Shown: positions 52,740 through 61,668, numbered from the stretch's first letter. The stretch is DNA of 64,000 bases from CAUTYU01 sp963545205 (GCA_963545205.1 CAUUHW010000001.1:1-64000), one strand, 5' to 3'. Program-made: numbers and translations. The notes: generated by a model not told the origin, from the sequence alone.

Positions 52740-53277
52740 ATGAAATACATCAGCCCAACCTCTGACATTTTTTAAAATATCTTTTTGGTCTTGAAGAGGA
52801 CAGTCCCCTGCTCAGGGATTTCATCAACACCGATTATGGCCTCCTCATCATCAAAAGCCTTACCGTCCGAAATCCTTGCACCTGAAAACTATGCATTTTG
52901 ATAAGGAATCTGTGTTGGACATCCGGGTGATTTCCGAAGATGGAGAAACCTTTAATACAGGCACCAAACTTGAAAAATGGCTCTATTATCTGAAAAACGA
53001 AGGCAATCCAGAGGAGGACGAAACCATGCGTATCCTGTTAAAAGAAAACTCAAATCTGAACAAGGCCCACAAGAAATATCTCTCCTTTACAATGGACTCT
53101 GAACTTGTGGATGCTTATGAAGCTCATATGAAATGGAAGCGGGGCTACGCTTCCGGCGTTGATGAAGCTCTAAAGAAAGGGAGAAAAGAGTCAAAGGTGG
53201 AAATTACAAAAAATATGCTGGATAATGGCTCTGAGATTGCTTTTGTCAGTAAATGCACAGGTATGACCATAAGATGA
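52740..53277 (+). pseudogene. Degenerate Rpn/PD-(D/E)XK nuclease-family gene
   Basis: The frame from the ATG at 52740 begins MKYISPTSDIF, the standard opening of the Rpn (YhgA-like, PF12784) family, and then stops at a T-run; reading resumes in another frame with DSPLLRDFIN and IKSLTVRNP, and then from 52876 with MHFDKESVLDIRVISEDGETFN. The middle of the family, including the Glu-x-Gln catalytic part, is missing: the text jumps to KLEKWLYYLKNEGNPEEDETMRILLKEN and ends KCTGMTIR. So there is a frameshift plus an internal deletion. Rpn proteins promote RecA-independent recombination; this copy should be inactive. Confidence 0.78.
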
Positions 53278-53347
53278 ATTGCAAAAACTGTGATAAAAGA
53301 TTTGGTGTTGTCAGAATCCGCTTACTACTTTTGTGCAACCATAACAA

Positions 53348-55030
53348 ATGCAAAAAGATATTTTGAAAAAGAAACGTTTTTTTGTCCCGGAAGATATGCA
53401 GATTGATTCCTGGGAAGTAATAGCACCTCTTTTTCAGAGTTTGTTGAATGAGAGTTTGAATTCTGAACAGGAAATAAAAGCATGGCAGGAAAAGGTCAGG
53501 GAACTGAAAGCTGTTTTGCATCAGGAAAAAACTGTACGCTATATTGAAATGACCTGCCATGTTGATGACCCTGGGAGGCTAGGAAGGTATCAGGATTTTA
53601 TCAGTAAGATGGAACCTCGATATAAAACAGGTTTTCAACAATTAAATATGAAATTACAGGCTTCTTGTGGGGAAGCCCGTTTCCCTCAACAAGTTCAAAG
53701 CAGCAAAGCAACTCAGCAAAAAATGCTCGCCCTGAAAAGTGAGGAAAATGAGCTAAAATCCGCTTATCAGCAGATAGTTGGCTCACTGAACCTGCAGTAT
53801 AAGGGACAAAATTTTACTCTTCAGCAAGCGAGTCGTTTTTCAGGGGGGGGAGACAGAGAAACACGAAAAACCATCTGGGAACTGCAAAGCCAGCAATGGC
53901 TTGGCGTGGCCGACAAGATTGAAGACATCTTTACCAGATTGATACAGGTCAGAACCCGGCTTGCTGTGCAGGCTGGGTTTTCCAATTATATGGAGTATGT
54001 CTTTCATGCCTACAAAAGAGTGGATTATAGGCCAGAAGACTGTGTGGCCTTTCATCGTCTCTCTGCCGGGCATGTAGTGCCTTTGCTGAAAAAAATGCAG
54101 GCAGAAAACCGAAAAAAACTGGACCTGAAAGTCTTGCGTCCTTTTGATCTGGGCTGTGATGAGGATGGGGCGGCATTGCGTCCTTTTGCGGATACAGATG
54201 AACTGCTGAAAAAAATGCAGCAACTTTTTGAGACGCTGGGTTCTCGTTTTGGACTTTGGTTTCAACAGATTGTTCAGAATGATTTGTTAGACCTAGAAAA
54301 CCGGAAAGGCAAGGCTCCTGGTTCCTATTGTGTGCATCTGGAAGAAAGCAGGCTGTCTTTTATTTTTATGAACGCTACAGGGACTCACCAGGATGTCATC
54401 ACGCTTTTACATGAAAGCGGGCATGCTTTTCATTATCTGGCAATGGTGGAGGCCAATGAACAGAAGGTTCCTCCCAGAGAAATGAGTGAACTGGCTGCCA
54501 TTGGCATGGAAGTTATGGGGACAAACTTTTTGAATATTTTTTATTCTTCAGCAGAAGATGTTCGGAGAGCCAGGAAAAAATATTTTCAGCAACAACTCCT
54601 TTATCTCACGGGAATAGCAACAATAGATGCTTTTGCTCATTGGGTTTATACGCATAAAGATCATAGCGTAAGAGAGCGTCGAGATTGTTGGATAAAGTTA
54701 TCAAATATCTATCAGGGAGATGTAGACTATTTTGAATATCAAAATATTTTAGAAACAGGATATCATCAAGTATCATTATTTTTTGAGGATCCTTTTTATT
54801 TTATTGAATATGCATTTGCTCGTATTGGTTCTTTGCAACTCTTGTGTAACTTTCAAAAAGACAAAGGCAGTTGTATTAATGACTATTTATATAGCCTGTC
54901 TCTTGGAGGTAGGATTTCTTTACCTGAACTTTACCAGGCAGCAGGTGTAAAATTTGGTTTTGAAGAAGGCAATTTTTTCACTTCCCTTGCCAATTTGGAA
55001 CAGGAATTTCAAAAAATTAACTATAATTAA
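53348..55030 (+). CDS. M3-family zinc metallopeptidase (oligoendopeptidase F-like)
   Basis: A 560-residue peptidase with the M3 zinc signature HESGHAFHYLA near residue 360, and a second Glu (EMSELAAIGMEVMG) about 25 residues further as third ligand. A helical N-terminal region of ~330 residues surrounds the active site, as in oligoendopeptidase F, which cuts short unstructured peptides. No signal peptide, so cytoplasmic. No clear ribosome site is visible before the ATG. It follows the RiPP cluster and could remove the leader from the modified precursor or degrade cleaved leader; this is inference, as the enzyme could also be a housekeeping peptidase. Confidence 0.88.
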   Translation: MQKDILKKKRFFVPEDMQIDSWEVIAPLFQSLLNESLNSEQEIKAWQEKVRELKAVLHQEKTVRYIEMTCHVDDPGRLGRYQDFISKMEPRYKTGFQQLNMKLQASCGEARFPQQVQSSKATQQKMLALKSEENELKSAYQQIVGSLNLQYKGQNFTLQQASRFSGGGDRETRKTIWELQSQQWLGVADKIEDIFTRLIQVRTRLAVQAGFSNYMEYVFHAYKRVDYRPEDCVAFHRLSAGHVVPLLKKMQAENRKKLDLKVLRPFDLGCDEDGAALRPFADTDELLKKMQQLFETLGSRFGLWFQQIVQNDLLDLENRKGKAPGSYCVHLEESRLSFIFMNATGTHQDVITLLHESGHAFHYLAMVEANEQKVPPREMSELAAIGMEVMGTNFLNIFYSSAEDVRRARKKYFQQQLLYLTGIATIDAFAHWVYTHKDHSVRERRDCWIKLSNIYQGDVDYFEYQNILETGYHQVSLFFEDPFYFIEYAFARIGSLQLLCNFQKDKGSCINDYLYSLSLGGRISLPELYQAAGVKFGFEEGNFFTSLANLEQEFQKINYN

Positions 55031-55302
55031 TTGTAGGTGGTCAAGACTAGCAGATAAGACCGGTAATCCCCCCTGGTACACATCACTCTTTTTAGACCAA
55101 CTAAAAATAGGAGGAATATCTGGTCAGCAATTACAGCAGAATGAACGGTATATTGAGCATTGAAAAAAAAATAGAAAAGCAAGTATTTCCTCAGAGGGTG
55201 TGGATGTAGCTGTTGATAAAACTTGGCCTGCAAAAAAGTTGATTGTATGTATCCGTTAGAATACAGATTGCACTTATGAGTATCCTCATATGAATCAGAT
55301 GA
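55031..55302. other. Non-coding stretch after the peptidase gene
   Basis: About 270 nt with only short frames. Fragments such as DQLKIGGISGQQLQQNERYIEH suggest eroded coding sequence, but I recognise no family. Confidence 0.4.
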
Positions 55303-55542
55303 TCTTTCACTGAATTACAGGTCTTAGAAGACTCAGATCCCAATGTGTTTTTGACAGCTCTTGCAGATGTTGCAAAAGCACGAGGAGTGACTAGACTAAT
55401 GATGCTGGTGTCGGTCGTGAAAGTTTATAAGACTCTTTCTTTTGGAACAAAGCCTCGGTTTGAGACTATTCAGAAAATCATAAAGGTGCTGGGTGTGTCT
55501 TTGGATATAAAACCCGCGCTCTTAACCATTCCTGTTTCCTGA
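55303..55542 (+). pseudogene. Relic of a HigA-type addiction-module antitoxin
   Basis: An 80-codon stretch without an ATG start reads LEDSDPNVFLTALADVAKARGVTRLM and then FGTKPRFETIQKIIKVLGVSL, matching the helix-turn-helix antidote family paired with RelE/HigB-like toxins. The recognition-helix region (LVSVVKVYKTL) is diverged and the usual N-terminus is absent, with a stop just upstream. No toxin gene is visible. Likely inactive remnant. Confidence 0.6.
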
Positions 55543-55623
55543 TGATTTTGTAACTCGTTGATGCATTGACTTGATACTGATGGGCGAGACTGAAAGGAGA
55601 CTGGCCAGCATACTCCATAAATC

Positions 55624-56106
55624 TTATACGGATAGTTTTCTGGAGCGTCCTAAATGCCTGCCCAGGGCATTGGCTGATTGTCTTTCCCGGATGATGGTCC
55701 GTTCAAATTCAGCAACAGCTCCCATTAACTGAAACATAAGATTTTGCATTGGGGAAGTCTGGTTGTTGAATGTCAGATTCTCTTTGTGAAAATGGACTGT
55801 AATACCCTCTGAATTGCCCGTGTGTTTGAAGAAAAAACTCCCTTTTTTCAGGCGGTCTGAAAAAGGTTCTGTATCTGAATATTTCAAAACCCCAAAAAAG
55901 TGAATCTGGAGCATATCGCTCAGCACGTAATCCAGTTCCTTTTCCCTGAGCAAAAAACAGGTATGCCCCTGTTTGATGTTTTCAAAGAAAATATGATTGA
56001 GCAGCTGGACACCTCGGTTTACTTGGGAGTTAGTACGAGAGAAATGACCAGACATGCGAGGAGTTGGTGACCGGCGTCCAGCAGAAGAGCCTTGATATAC
56101 TGGCAA
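55624..56106 (-). pseudogene. Serine resolvase/invertase relic
   Basis: A 160-codon frame whose last third reads HFHKENLTFNNQTSPMQNLMFQLMGAVAEFERTIIRERQ, the conserved E-helix region of Tn3-type resolvases. The N-terminal catalytic Ser region is not recognisable and the DNA-binding helix-turn-helix is missing: the frame stops soon after the E helix. Codons in the middle look scrambled, as in a rearranged or decayed gene. Evidence of past mobile DNA at the right end of the island. Confidence 0.65.
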
Positions 56107-56155
56107 TAACAGGGCGTGAAAAAAACATCACCCCCTGTTTTGATTGTGGTTCGGT

Positions 56156-57133
56156 TCAGGCAGGCTTCCTTTTTTGAGCGTACTGTTCAATAAGATTTTT
56201 AGCTGTCATTGCCAGTCTGCCAACTTCCGGTTTTGTTATCTGGTCGTCAGCTCCCACAGATTCTCCTTTGTGGCGGGAGCGCTCACTGATGAGGGAAGAG
56301 AAGAGAATAACCGGAAGCTGTTTGAGCTGCGCGTCTTCCTTGACTCTTTTGGTCAGATTCAGGCCGTCCATGCCGGGCATTTCTATATCCGAGACCAGAA
56401 TTTGAACATAATCGGAAACCTGCCTGTTTTCTTTTTCCGCCGTCGCTTTCAGGGCTTCCAGTCTATCCCAGGCTTCTTTGCCGTTTTTGCAGGCTTCAAC
56501 AAGAAATCCCGCTTGCTCCAGAAGTTCCTTGAGCATGTGCCTGATCATGTTTGAGTCATCAGCGACAAGGGCTGAATAGTTCTTTTCGTTTTTCCAGTTG
56601 GCATCAAGATCCAGTTTGAGAGTAACATTGGGGTTGAGCCCAAAAACGATTTCTTCAAGATCCAGAATGAAAATAACCCGTTTTTCCAGACGAACGATGC
56701 TGGTAATGGTATTGGAGCTGAACTTGGATATATATTCGTTTGGAGCTTCCACCTGTTCCCAGCTTAAACGATGAATCCTGTTGACGCCGGAAACAAGAAA
56801 AGCCGTGACCTGAGTATTGAACTCTGTGATGATCACTTTTTCGTTTCCGGTTTTTTTTCGTTCTTTTCCCAGCCATAAACTGAGGTCTATCAGGGGAATA
56901 ATACTTGAGCGCTGGTTAAAGGCTCCAAGCACGGCAGGGTGAGGACTGTCAGGCAGTTCGGTTACGCTTGGCAGGTTTGTTATTTCAAGGACTTTAGCGA
57001 CATTCACGCCATAATATCCTCTGTACCCACTTATGTCGTCACTGGAATTTTCTTTCAGGTCTTCGTCTAGATAAAATTCAATTATTTCAAGTTCATTCGT
57101 GCCGGCTTCAAGGAGGATACGGTTTTTGCTCAT
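56156..57133 (-). CDS. cheV: Chemotaxis coupling protein CheV (CheW plus receiver)
   Basis: A 325-residue adaptor. Residues ~5-170 form a CheW domain (GYYGVNVAKVLEITNLPSVTELP, GAFNQRSSIIPLIDLSLWLG), residues ~190-320 a receiver with ALVADDSNMIRHML, phospho-acceptor Asp in ILVSDIEMPGMDG and Lys in QITKPEVG. CheV links receptors to CheA and tunes adaptation by being phosphorylated. The start at 57133 (MSKNRILLEAG) has a GGAG site; the open frame extends upstream but without one. First core gene to the right of the island, 120 nt from ispH. Confidence 0.93.
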   Translation of the reverse strand: MSKNRILLEAGTNELEIIEFYLDEDLKENSSDDISGYRGYYGVNVAKVLEITNLPSVTELPDSPHPAVLGAFNQRSSIIPLIDLSLWLGKERKKTGNEKVIITEFNTQVTAFLVSGVNRIHRLSWEQVEAPNEYISKFSSNTITSIVRLEKRVIFILDLEEIVFGLNPNVTLKLDLDANWKNEKNYSALVADDSNMIRHMLKELLEQAGFLVEACKNGKEAWDRLEALKATAEKENRQVSDYVQILVSDIEMPGMDGLNLTKRVKEDAQLKQLPVILFSSLISERSRHKGESVGADDQITKPEVGRLAMTAKNLIEQYAQKRKPA

Positions 57134-57253
57134 TGTGTTCTCCATTTGTTCTAAAGTAAGTTCCCAAAAAGTAGCCCGAAGAAGAAAAAAAGTCACCTTG
57201 TATTTTGGGAGGGCATTCAAAAGACTGCCCGGAACTGGGGCAATCTGCCTTGG

Positions 57254-58102
57254 TTAAAAATTTTCAATTTGCTGGCGGATTTCATCCACAATGTCTTGTG
57301 GAGTGGAAGCACCGGCGGTAAGACCTATGTATGAATATTTTTTCAGCTCCTGCACTGGCAGATCAGCCACTGTTTCAACATGAAAAACCGTTGCAGTATG
57401 CAGGGAGGCAATTTCCGCGAGTCTGCGTGTATTGCCGCTGTTTTTTCCGCCGACAACGATAATGCACTGTGTTTTTTGGGCCAGTTCTATGACTTCTTCC
57501 TGTCTGTTTTTAGTCGCGTCACAGATCGTATCAAGGGCGGTAAGGGATGATATTTTTTCTTTCAGACGGGCTTCAATTGTGTAAAACTCATTCCTGTCCT
57601 GTGTTGTCTGGGCGGCCAGAAAATATGTTCCGGGAGGAATTGTCTGCTGTTTCAGACTGTCAAGGTTTTCAAAGACAAAAGACCGGGCGCTGTAGCTTAA
57701 AAGGCCTCTTACCTCCGGGTGATCCGCTTCTCCAAACAAGAGCATTGTTTTTCCCTCTTTGCTCTGTTCTTCAATGATAAGCTGCGCTTTTTTGACTTTG
57801 GGGCATGTCGCGTCAATGATATTGACCTGTTTCGTTCTCAGCTTGTCTTCTTCATCTTTTGGGATTCCGTGGGCACGGATGATAACAGTGCTGCCAGGGG
57901 GAATTTCGTCAAGCGTATGGGCCAGCTGGACTCCTTTTTCCTTATAGCGTTGCTGAACCTGCGGGTTGTGTATGATCGGCCCCAGGGTGAAGATAGAGTC
58001 GCCTGGGTTTTGTTTTAGCAGAGCCCGGTCAAGTTTTCCTAAAGCAAGGCTGACTCCCATGCAAAAACCGGCAGAACGTGCGATTGTTACGGTATGTTTC
58101 AT
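57254..58102 (-). CDS. ispH: 4-hydroxy-3-methylbut-2-enyl diphosphate reductase
   Basis: The last enzyme of the MEP isoprenoid pathway, an iron-sulfur protein that makes IPP and DMAPP. The 282 residues hold the three cluster cysteines: SAGFCMGVSLAL near the N-terminus, DATCPKVKKAQ, and DTICDATKNRQ. The PIIHNPQV and RAHGIP segments carry the substrate-binding His residues, and the C-terminal VVGGKNSGNTRRLAEI and LTAGASTPQDIV are typical. I take the ATG at 58102 (MKHTVTIARSAGFC); the longer frame overlaps the Dus gene. It is 5 nt from the Dus stop, so the two form one unit. Confidence 0.95.
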   Translation of the reverse strand: MKHTVTIARSAGFCMGVSLALGKLDRALLKQNPGDSIFTLGPIIHNPQVQQRYKEKGVQLAHTLDEIPPGSTVIIRAHGIPKDEEDKLRTKQVNIIDATCPKVKKAQLIIEEQSKEGKTMLLFGEADHPEVRGLLSYSARSFVFENLDSLKQQTIPPGTYFLAAQTTQDRNEFYTIEARLKEKISSLTALDTICDATKNRQEEVIELAQKTQCIIVVGGKNSGNTRRLAEIASLHTATVFHVETVADLPVQELKKYSYIGLTAGASTPQDIVDEIRQQIENF

Positions 58103-58107
58103 TGTTT

Positions 58108-59052
58108 TTATTCTGTTTCTGTTTTTTTCAATAATACGTGTACATCTTCCCATGTTGTACAGGATTGTATTTTTTTTCTGATTTCTTTTGCTCCGGGCAT
58201 ATCCTTGACAAAGCGGGGCAGTAATGTGCGCATACGCAAAAGAGCCTGTCTTGGACAGCCGTACCGGACATAAAAATTTTCCATTGACAGTGTCAGGGTT
58301 TGTATTTCCTCAACAGTCCGTTCCTGCAGAGGTTCACCAGCCTGTAATTTGTGAAATTTCGCAAAGACAGATGGATCTGCAAGCGCTCCGCGGGCAAAAA
58401 GAACAGTGTCAATTCCTGTTTGTTGGAGACAGTCACGTGCGGCCTGGGCGCTTAATATATCGCCGCTGCCAATAACCGGAATATTGACGGTTTGTTTTAA
58501 TTGGTAAAGACTTTTCCAGTCCGCCTGTCCGCGAAAGCCCTGTCTGCCTGTGCGGGGATGCAGGCAGATCCAGCTCGCTCCGGTCTGCTCGATTGCCGGA
58601 GCCAGATTCGGCCAGGTCGCGGATTCCCAGCCAAGACGAATTTTTACTCCCACCCGGCTGGGCCCGGCCTTTTGTACCATGGCGCTGAGAATTTCAAGGA
58701 GCAGGTCGGGCTCACGCATTAAGGCGCAGCCGCTTCCTGTTTTGATCACTTTTTTGACTGAACAGCCACAGTTCAAATCGAAAAATACATAGCCTTTCTC
58801 AAGAAGGAGATCCATTGCTCTGGCAATAAATTCCGGCTCCCTGCCAAAAAGCTGAACAACAAGTGGAGTATCATCAGGGCAGGTGGCAAGCAGGGCAGAG
58901 GTTCCTTCGCTGCCATACACCAGTCCTTTGGCGCTGATCATTTCTGTACAGGCAACAGCGCAGCCGAAATAGCGGCAAAGGAGACGGAAGGGCAGATCGC
59001 TGAAACCTGCCAGAGGAGCCAGCCAGGGCAAGTGAAAAGGAAGTGAAGGCAA
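58108..59052 (-). CDS. tRNA-dihydrouridine synthase
   Basis: A 314-residue FMN-dependent Dus enzyme reducing uridines in tRNA D-loops. The N-terminal LAPLAGFSDLPFRLLCRYFG, the VVQLFGREP strand, DLNCGCSVKKVIKTGSGCALMREP with the catalytic Cys, the VKIRLGW and CLHPRTGRQGFRGQADW region and FARGALADPSVF (FMN phosphate site) are all clear. It is of the DusB-like type. The start is a TTG; no ATG lies nearby in frame. A stable hairpin lies 29 nt upstream. Confidence 0.92.
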   Translation of the reverse strand: MPSLPFHLPWLAPLAGFSDLPFRLLCRYFGCAVACTEMISAKGLVYGSEGTSALLATCPDDTPLVVQLFGREPEFIARAMDLLLEKGYVFFDLNCGCSVKKVIKTGSGCALMREPDLLLEILSAMVQKAGPSRVGVKIRLGWESATWPNLAPAIEQTGASWICLHPRTGRQGFRGQADWKSLYQLKQTVNIPVIGSGDILSAQAARDCLQQTGIDTVLFARGALADPSVFAKFHKLQAGEPLQERTVEEIQTLTLSMENFYVRYGCPRQALLRMRTLLPRFVKDMPGAKEIRKKIQSCTTWEDVHVLLKKTETE

Positions 59053-59080
59053 TGTGTACGTCCGTAAAAAAAGTTGAATA

Positions 59081-59105
59081 CCCGTCCCGCGTCAAACGGG
59101 GCGGG
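59081..59105 (-). promoter_or_regulatory. GC-rich hairpin in the leader of the Dus-ispH unit
   Basis: CCCGTCCCG and CGGGGCGGG pair over 9 bp (one G-T), loop 7 nt. On the minus strand a run of seven T follows 8 nt later, before the Dus start. It could be an attenuator or the terminator of the flagellar unit to its right. Confidence 0.5.
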
Positions 59106-59360
59106 CTAAAAGGTGACAGCCTATCCAGGTTGAGCAGTCATCGCATTAGATTTGTGTGTGTTATTCCATGCGCCTATTTTGGGCGCTCCTGGGGGCCTCG
59201 AACACGGAGACAGCGGGCAGCTTGCCGGTGTACTTTTCAATCTGAGTTTCAATTCACGATAAATCCGGTAACCACGCTTGAGATTCTAGACAAATCCTGT
59301 ACGTTACGCAAATGCAAAAATACGGATCCAATCCCCAGTTACACTGATGGGGGTGTCAGA

Positions 59361-59401
59361 TAAAATTTTCTGTGTTGTCTTTACCGGAAAATTTTATTTT
59401 T
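59361..59401. terminator. AT-rich terminator-like inverted repeat
   Basis: TAAAATTTTC and GAAAATTTTA pair perfectly over 10 bp with a 16-nt loop and a T-rich tail on the plus strand. It is downstream of the leftward flagellar genes, so if it acts, it would do so on their transcript; the stem is weak in GC. Confidence 0.4.
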
Positions 59402-59527
59402 CAAATCAACTGGTTTTTACATCGAAAATAACATTCGCTTGTTGCCAGGATATTGAATCTAAAAATATTAAATAATTTTTAGAGTGTTGTTTGTTTTTTT
59501 GGGGGGCGAATAAATAACAACATGCCT

Positions 59528-59833
59528 TCAAACGAGAATATGAAGACGTTGTTCCTTTGGGGTTGTATGGTCTGTTGGTTTCAGCACAATATTCGGTTCC
59601 AGGTGGAGGATTTCGAAGAAGAGTTTTTTTCCTTTTTCACTTGGTTCTGTAATATTGGCAAGAAGGTAATGTCCATTTATTTTAACCCAGTTCAGACCCT
59701 GGCCGTATGTGTCAACATAGGTGGCTTCTACTATTTGTCCAATACAATGCTCGTGTTTGAACTTAGCAACACGTTTTTTTTCTTTTTTGGTATTGCTGTT
59801 GTATCCTGATTGAAAACCAGAAATATGCACCAC
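59528..59833 (-). CDS. Hypothetical protein at the end of the flagellar unit
   Basis: A 101-residue protein, beginning from a GTG with an AGGA site. The sequence VAKFKHEHCIGQIVEATYVDTYGQGLNWVKINGHYLLANITEPSEKGKKLFFEILHLEPNIVL looks like a small folded domain, with a Lys-rich N-terminus that may not be ordered. No family is recognised. It is 11 nt from the coiled-coil protein upstream, so it is probably cotranscribed with the flagellar genes. Confidence 0.55.
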   Translation of the reverse strand: MVHISGFQSGYNSNTKKEKKRVAKFKHEHCIGQIVEATYVDTYGQGLNWVKINGHYLLANITEPSEKGKKLFFEILHLEPNIVLKPTDHTTPKEQRLHILV

Positions 59834-59844
59834 TCTATCCTGCT

Positions 59845-60264
59845 TTAGATGTTTTCCTGGCCAAGAATAAGTTCTATTTCATCTTTACTCATTCCCGTTG
59901 CCAGGGATAATGCCTGAACAGACTGTCCCCGTTTATAGCCGGAAAGAATTGTCTGGCGTAAAAATTGGGGAGACTTGCAGAAAGTTTCTGTCTGTTTGAG
60001 TAGGCGGTACAGTTCCTGCGCCCGCTCATCAAGTTTTTCTTCCAGCTTTATGAGTTCCTGTTGTCGGGTACTGAAGCTCTCAACCAGCTCTTTTTCCAGG
60101 CGGGAATTAAAGTCAAGGCGTTCAACAAATGCCTGTTGTTTTTTTTCAAGGCTGGAGAGCAGGATTTCAGATTTGCGCAATTTGAGAAAAAAAACAAGAA
60201 CCAGACCGAGCAGAAGCAGTTCAACAGCGCTTGATACAATAATTATCCAGTACAGGGCGTTCAT
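59845..60264 (-). CDS. Membrane-anchored coiled-coil protein of the flagellar unit
   Basis: A 139-residue protein with an N-terminal membrane anchor (ALYWIIIVSSAVELLLLGLVLVFFL), then a coiled coil of ~70 residues (LSSLEKKQQAFVERLDFNSRLEKELVE), and a C-terminal helix-turn-helix-like piece (GYKRGQSVQALSLATGMSKDEIELILG). The arrangement resembles small anchored proteins found in flagellar operons of Desulfovibrio; function is not known. It lies between two small genes and downstream of fliL. Confidence 0.65.
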   Translation of the reverse strand: MNALYWIIIVSSAVELLLLGLVLVFFLKLRKSEILLSSLEKKQQAFVERLDFNSRLEKELVESFSTRQQELIKLEEKLDERAQELYRLLKQTETFCKSPQFLRQTILSGYKRGQSVQALSLATGMSKDEIELILGQENI

Positions 60265-60295
60265 TTAACTTTGAGTAACCTTTGTTGGGGATGTT

Positions 60296-60592
60296 CTAAA
60301 TGTGTATATCCAACAGTCTGTTTTTTTCGGCTTGCAATTCTTCTTTTTTCTTTTTTCGTGACTTTGATTGGTGAAAATCGTGGTCATTTGTTTTTTCTTT
60401 ATCCTGTTGTTCAGGGGCAAGCTCATTTTTGGAGACCTTGACGACCTGCGTATTTTCCTTTTCCTGGCGTTCAACAACATCTCTGGCGAGTGCCGCCTGG
60501 GCCATCTCCGGGCCGGATTGCCCCGCGTTTTGTACTTTCTGTACATTTGGGAGCTGTGACAGGATGATGGGAAGTTCTATCGGACTCACCAT
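60296..60592 (-). CDS. Hydrophilic protein next to fliL, function unknown
   Basis: A 98-residue, strongly charged protein. The first ~45 residues (MVSPIELPIILSQLPNVQKVQNAGQSGPEMAQAALARDV) look like a short structured segment; the remainder is Lys/Glu-rich and probably disordered. Its ATG overlaps the fliL stop (TAATG), which argues that it is real and cotranslated with fliL. No family recognised. Confidence 0.7.
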   Translation of the reverse strand: MVSPIELPIILSQLPNVQKVQNAGQSGPEMAQAALARDVVERQEKENTQVVKVSKNELAPEQQDKEKTNDHDFHQSKSRKKKKEELQAEKNRLLDIHI

Positions 60593-61248
60593 TAGCGCAC
60601 CAGATATTTGTCAATCAAAATGTCCGTAACCGGCATGGAGCTGATATGCTGGTTAATAACTTCCAGAATTTCTTTTTTGAACTGCTGGGCATTTTTTTTG
60701 TTTTCCAGGAAAAAAATATCTTTATTTTTGAGATAAAAATACAAGGCGTCCCGTATCTCAAGGAAGTGTTTCCGAAGTTCCGTGTTCTGGATAATATTGG
60801 GAGAAGACAGGCTCAGGGCGCATTCCAGAAAACGTGATTTTCCGTCCTGCCGGTACTCAATAAAAAAAGGCTCAAGTTGAATAACCCGTTTTTCTTCCCG
60901 CGCCAGTGGTTCGGAATTTTCCTCTTCTTTTTTTTCAGGAGCCGGAGGTGGGGGTGGCGGGGGGGCGGGCGGTGTGTCTTGTTTCAGAAACAACCACAGT
61001 CCGATTCCGCACAGAAGAAAAAAAGCGGCTCCTGCTGTAAGCAAGAGCTTCTTTTTTGATTTTTTTTCCGGTTCTTCGGCCGCAGTTTTTATCGGCGCAG
61101 GGGCTTCTTTTTGGGGAACGGGCGCTGCTTCCGGTTCTTCCGCCTCATCTTCATCGTCAAGAAACGGAGCGTCATCAAGGTCGAGTTCAACCTTGTCCGA
61201 TTTTTTAGGTACAGATGCTTCTGGTTCCTGATCTTCAGCCGGGCTCAT
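60592..61248 (-). CDS. fliL: Flagellar basal-body-associated protein FliL
   Basis: A 218-residue inner-membrane protein of the flagellar motor. It has an acidic, Pro/Ala/Glu-rich cytoplasmic N-terminus (~75 residues), one span (LLLTAGAAFFLLCGIGLWLFL), a Pro-rich linker and a periplasmic stomatin-like domain (IQLEPFFIEYRQDGKSRFLECALSLS... LRKHFLEIRDALYFYLKNKD). FliL stabilises the stator and rotor. The ATG at 61248 has a GGAGAA site; the upstream TTG is less likely. The cytoplasmic tail is longer than in most FliL proteins. Confidence 0.85.
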   Translation of the reverse strand: MSPAEDQEPEASVPKKSDKVELDLDDAPFLDDEDEAEEPEAAPVPQKEAPAPIKTAAEEPEKKSKKKLLLTAGAAFFLLCGIGLWLFLKQDTPPAPPPPPPPAPEKKEEENSEPLAREEKRVIQLEPFFIEYRQDGKSRFLECALSLSSPNIIQNTELRKHFLEIRDALYFYLKNKDIFFLENKKNAQQFKKEILEVINQHISSMPVTDILIDKYLVR

Positions 61249-61284
61249 GCGCTGTTCTCCCAAAGGTAAGGGCTGCCCCTTTTA

Positions 61285-61668
61285 TTATTTGTTGAAGATT
61301 TTGTCTATCTTCTGGCCGAGTGTTTCAGCGGTAAAAGGTTTGACAATGTAATTGGAGACCTTGGCCTGTACAGCTTCAATGATATTTTCCTGCTGCGCTT
61401 CCGCTGTTACCATAAGAAAAGGAATATCAGCGAACTCTTCGCTGGATCTGACTTTCCGCAAAAGCTCAATTCCTGTCATCTGCGGCATATTCCAGTCGGA
61501 CACGATAAAATCGATCTTGCTTTTGTTGAGTGTATCCCAGGCTGTTGTTCCATCGTCAGCCTCCACGATGTTGGTAAAACCGATCTGGCGAAGAATATTT
61601 TTGACAATCCGGCGCATGGTCGAAAAATCGTCAACTACCAGAACATTCATATTTTTATCGTATGACAT
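61285..61668 (-). CDS. cheY: Chemotaxis response regulator CheY (motor-type)
   Basis: The 127-residue protein is a canonical CheY: MNVLVVDDFSTMRRIVKNIL with the acidic pair, phospho-acceptor Asp in FIVSDWNMPQMTG, Thr in FLMVTAEAQQEN and Lys in YIVKPFTAETL. The wording DWNMP and VTAEA is that of CheY proteins that bind FliM at the switch. Its place between fliA and fliL in a flagellar unit supports that, in contrast to the CheY at 22458. Confidence 0.93.
   Translation of the reverse strand: MSYDKNMNVLVVDDFSTMRRIVKNILRQIGFTNIVEADDGTTAWDTLNKSKIDFIVSDWNMPQMTGIELLRKVRSSEEFADIPFLMVTAEAQQENIIEAVQAKVSNYIVKPFTAETLGQKIDKIFNK

Larger units (their letters stand above)
59053..59527. other. Gene-free region between the Dus and flagellar units
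   Basis: About 475 nt with no supported gene. It contains the hairpin upstream of the Dus gene and, further on, a near-perfect AT inverted repeat. The minus-strand translation of 59100-59300 has phrases such as ISSVVTGFIVN that resemble nothing I can place and are broken by stops; it may be an old coding relic. The remainder is AT-rich. Confidence 0.5.

Noticed and set aside
55027..55233. 68-codon minus-strand frame opposite the peptidase end
   Set aside because: His/Gln/Phe-rich random-looking sequence without start signals; probably non-coding.
59043..59363. 106-codon plus-strand frame starting inside the Dus gene
   Set aside because: Composition rich in Arg and Cys with no motif; starts antisense to a real gene and lacks a ribosome site.
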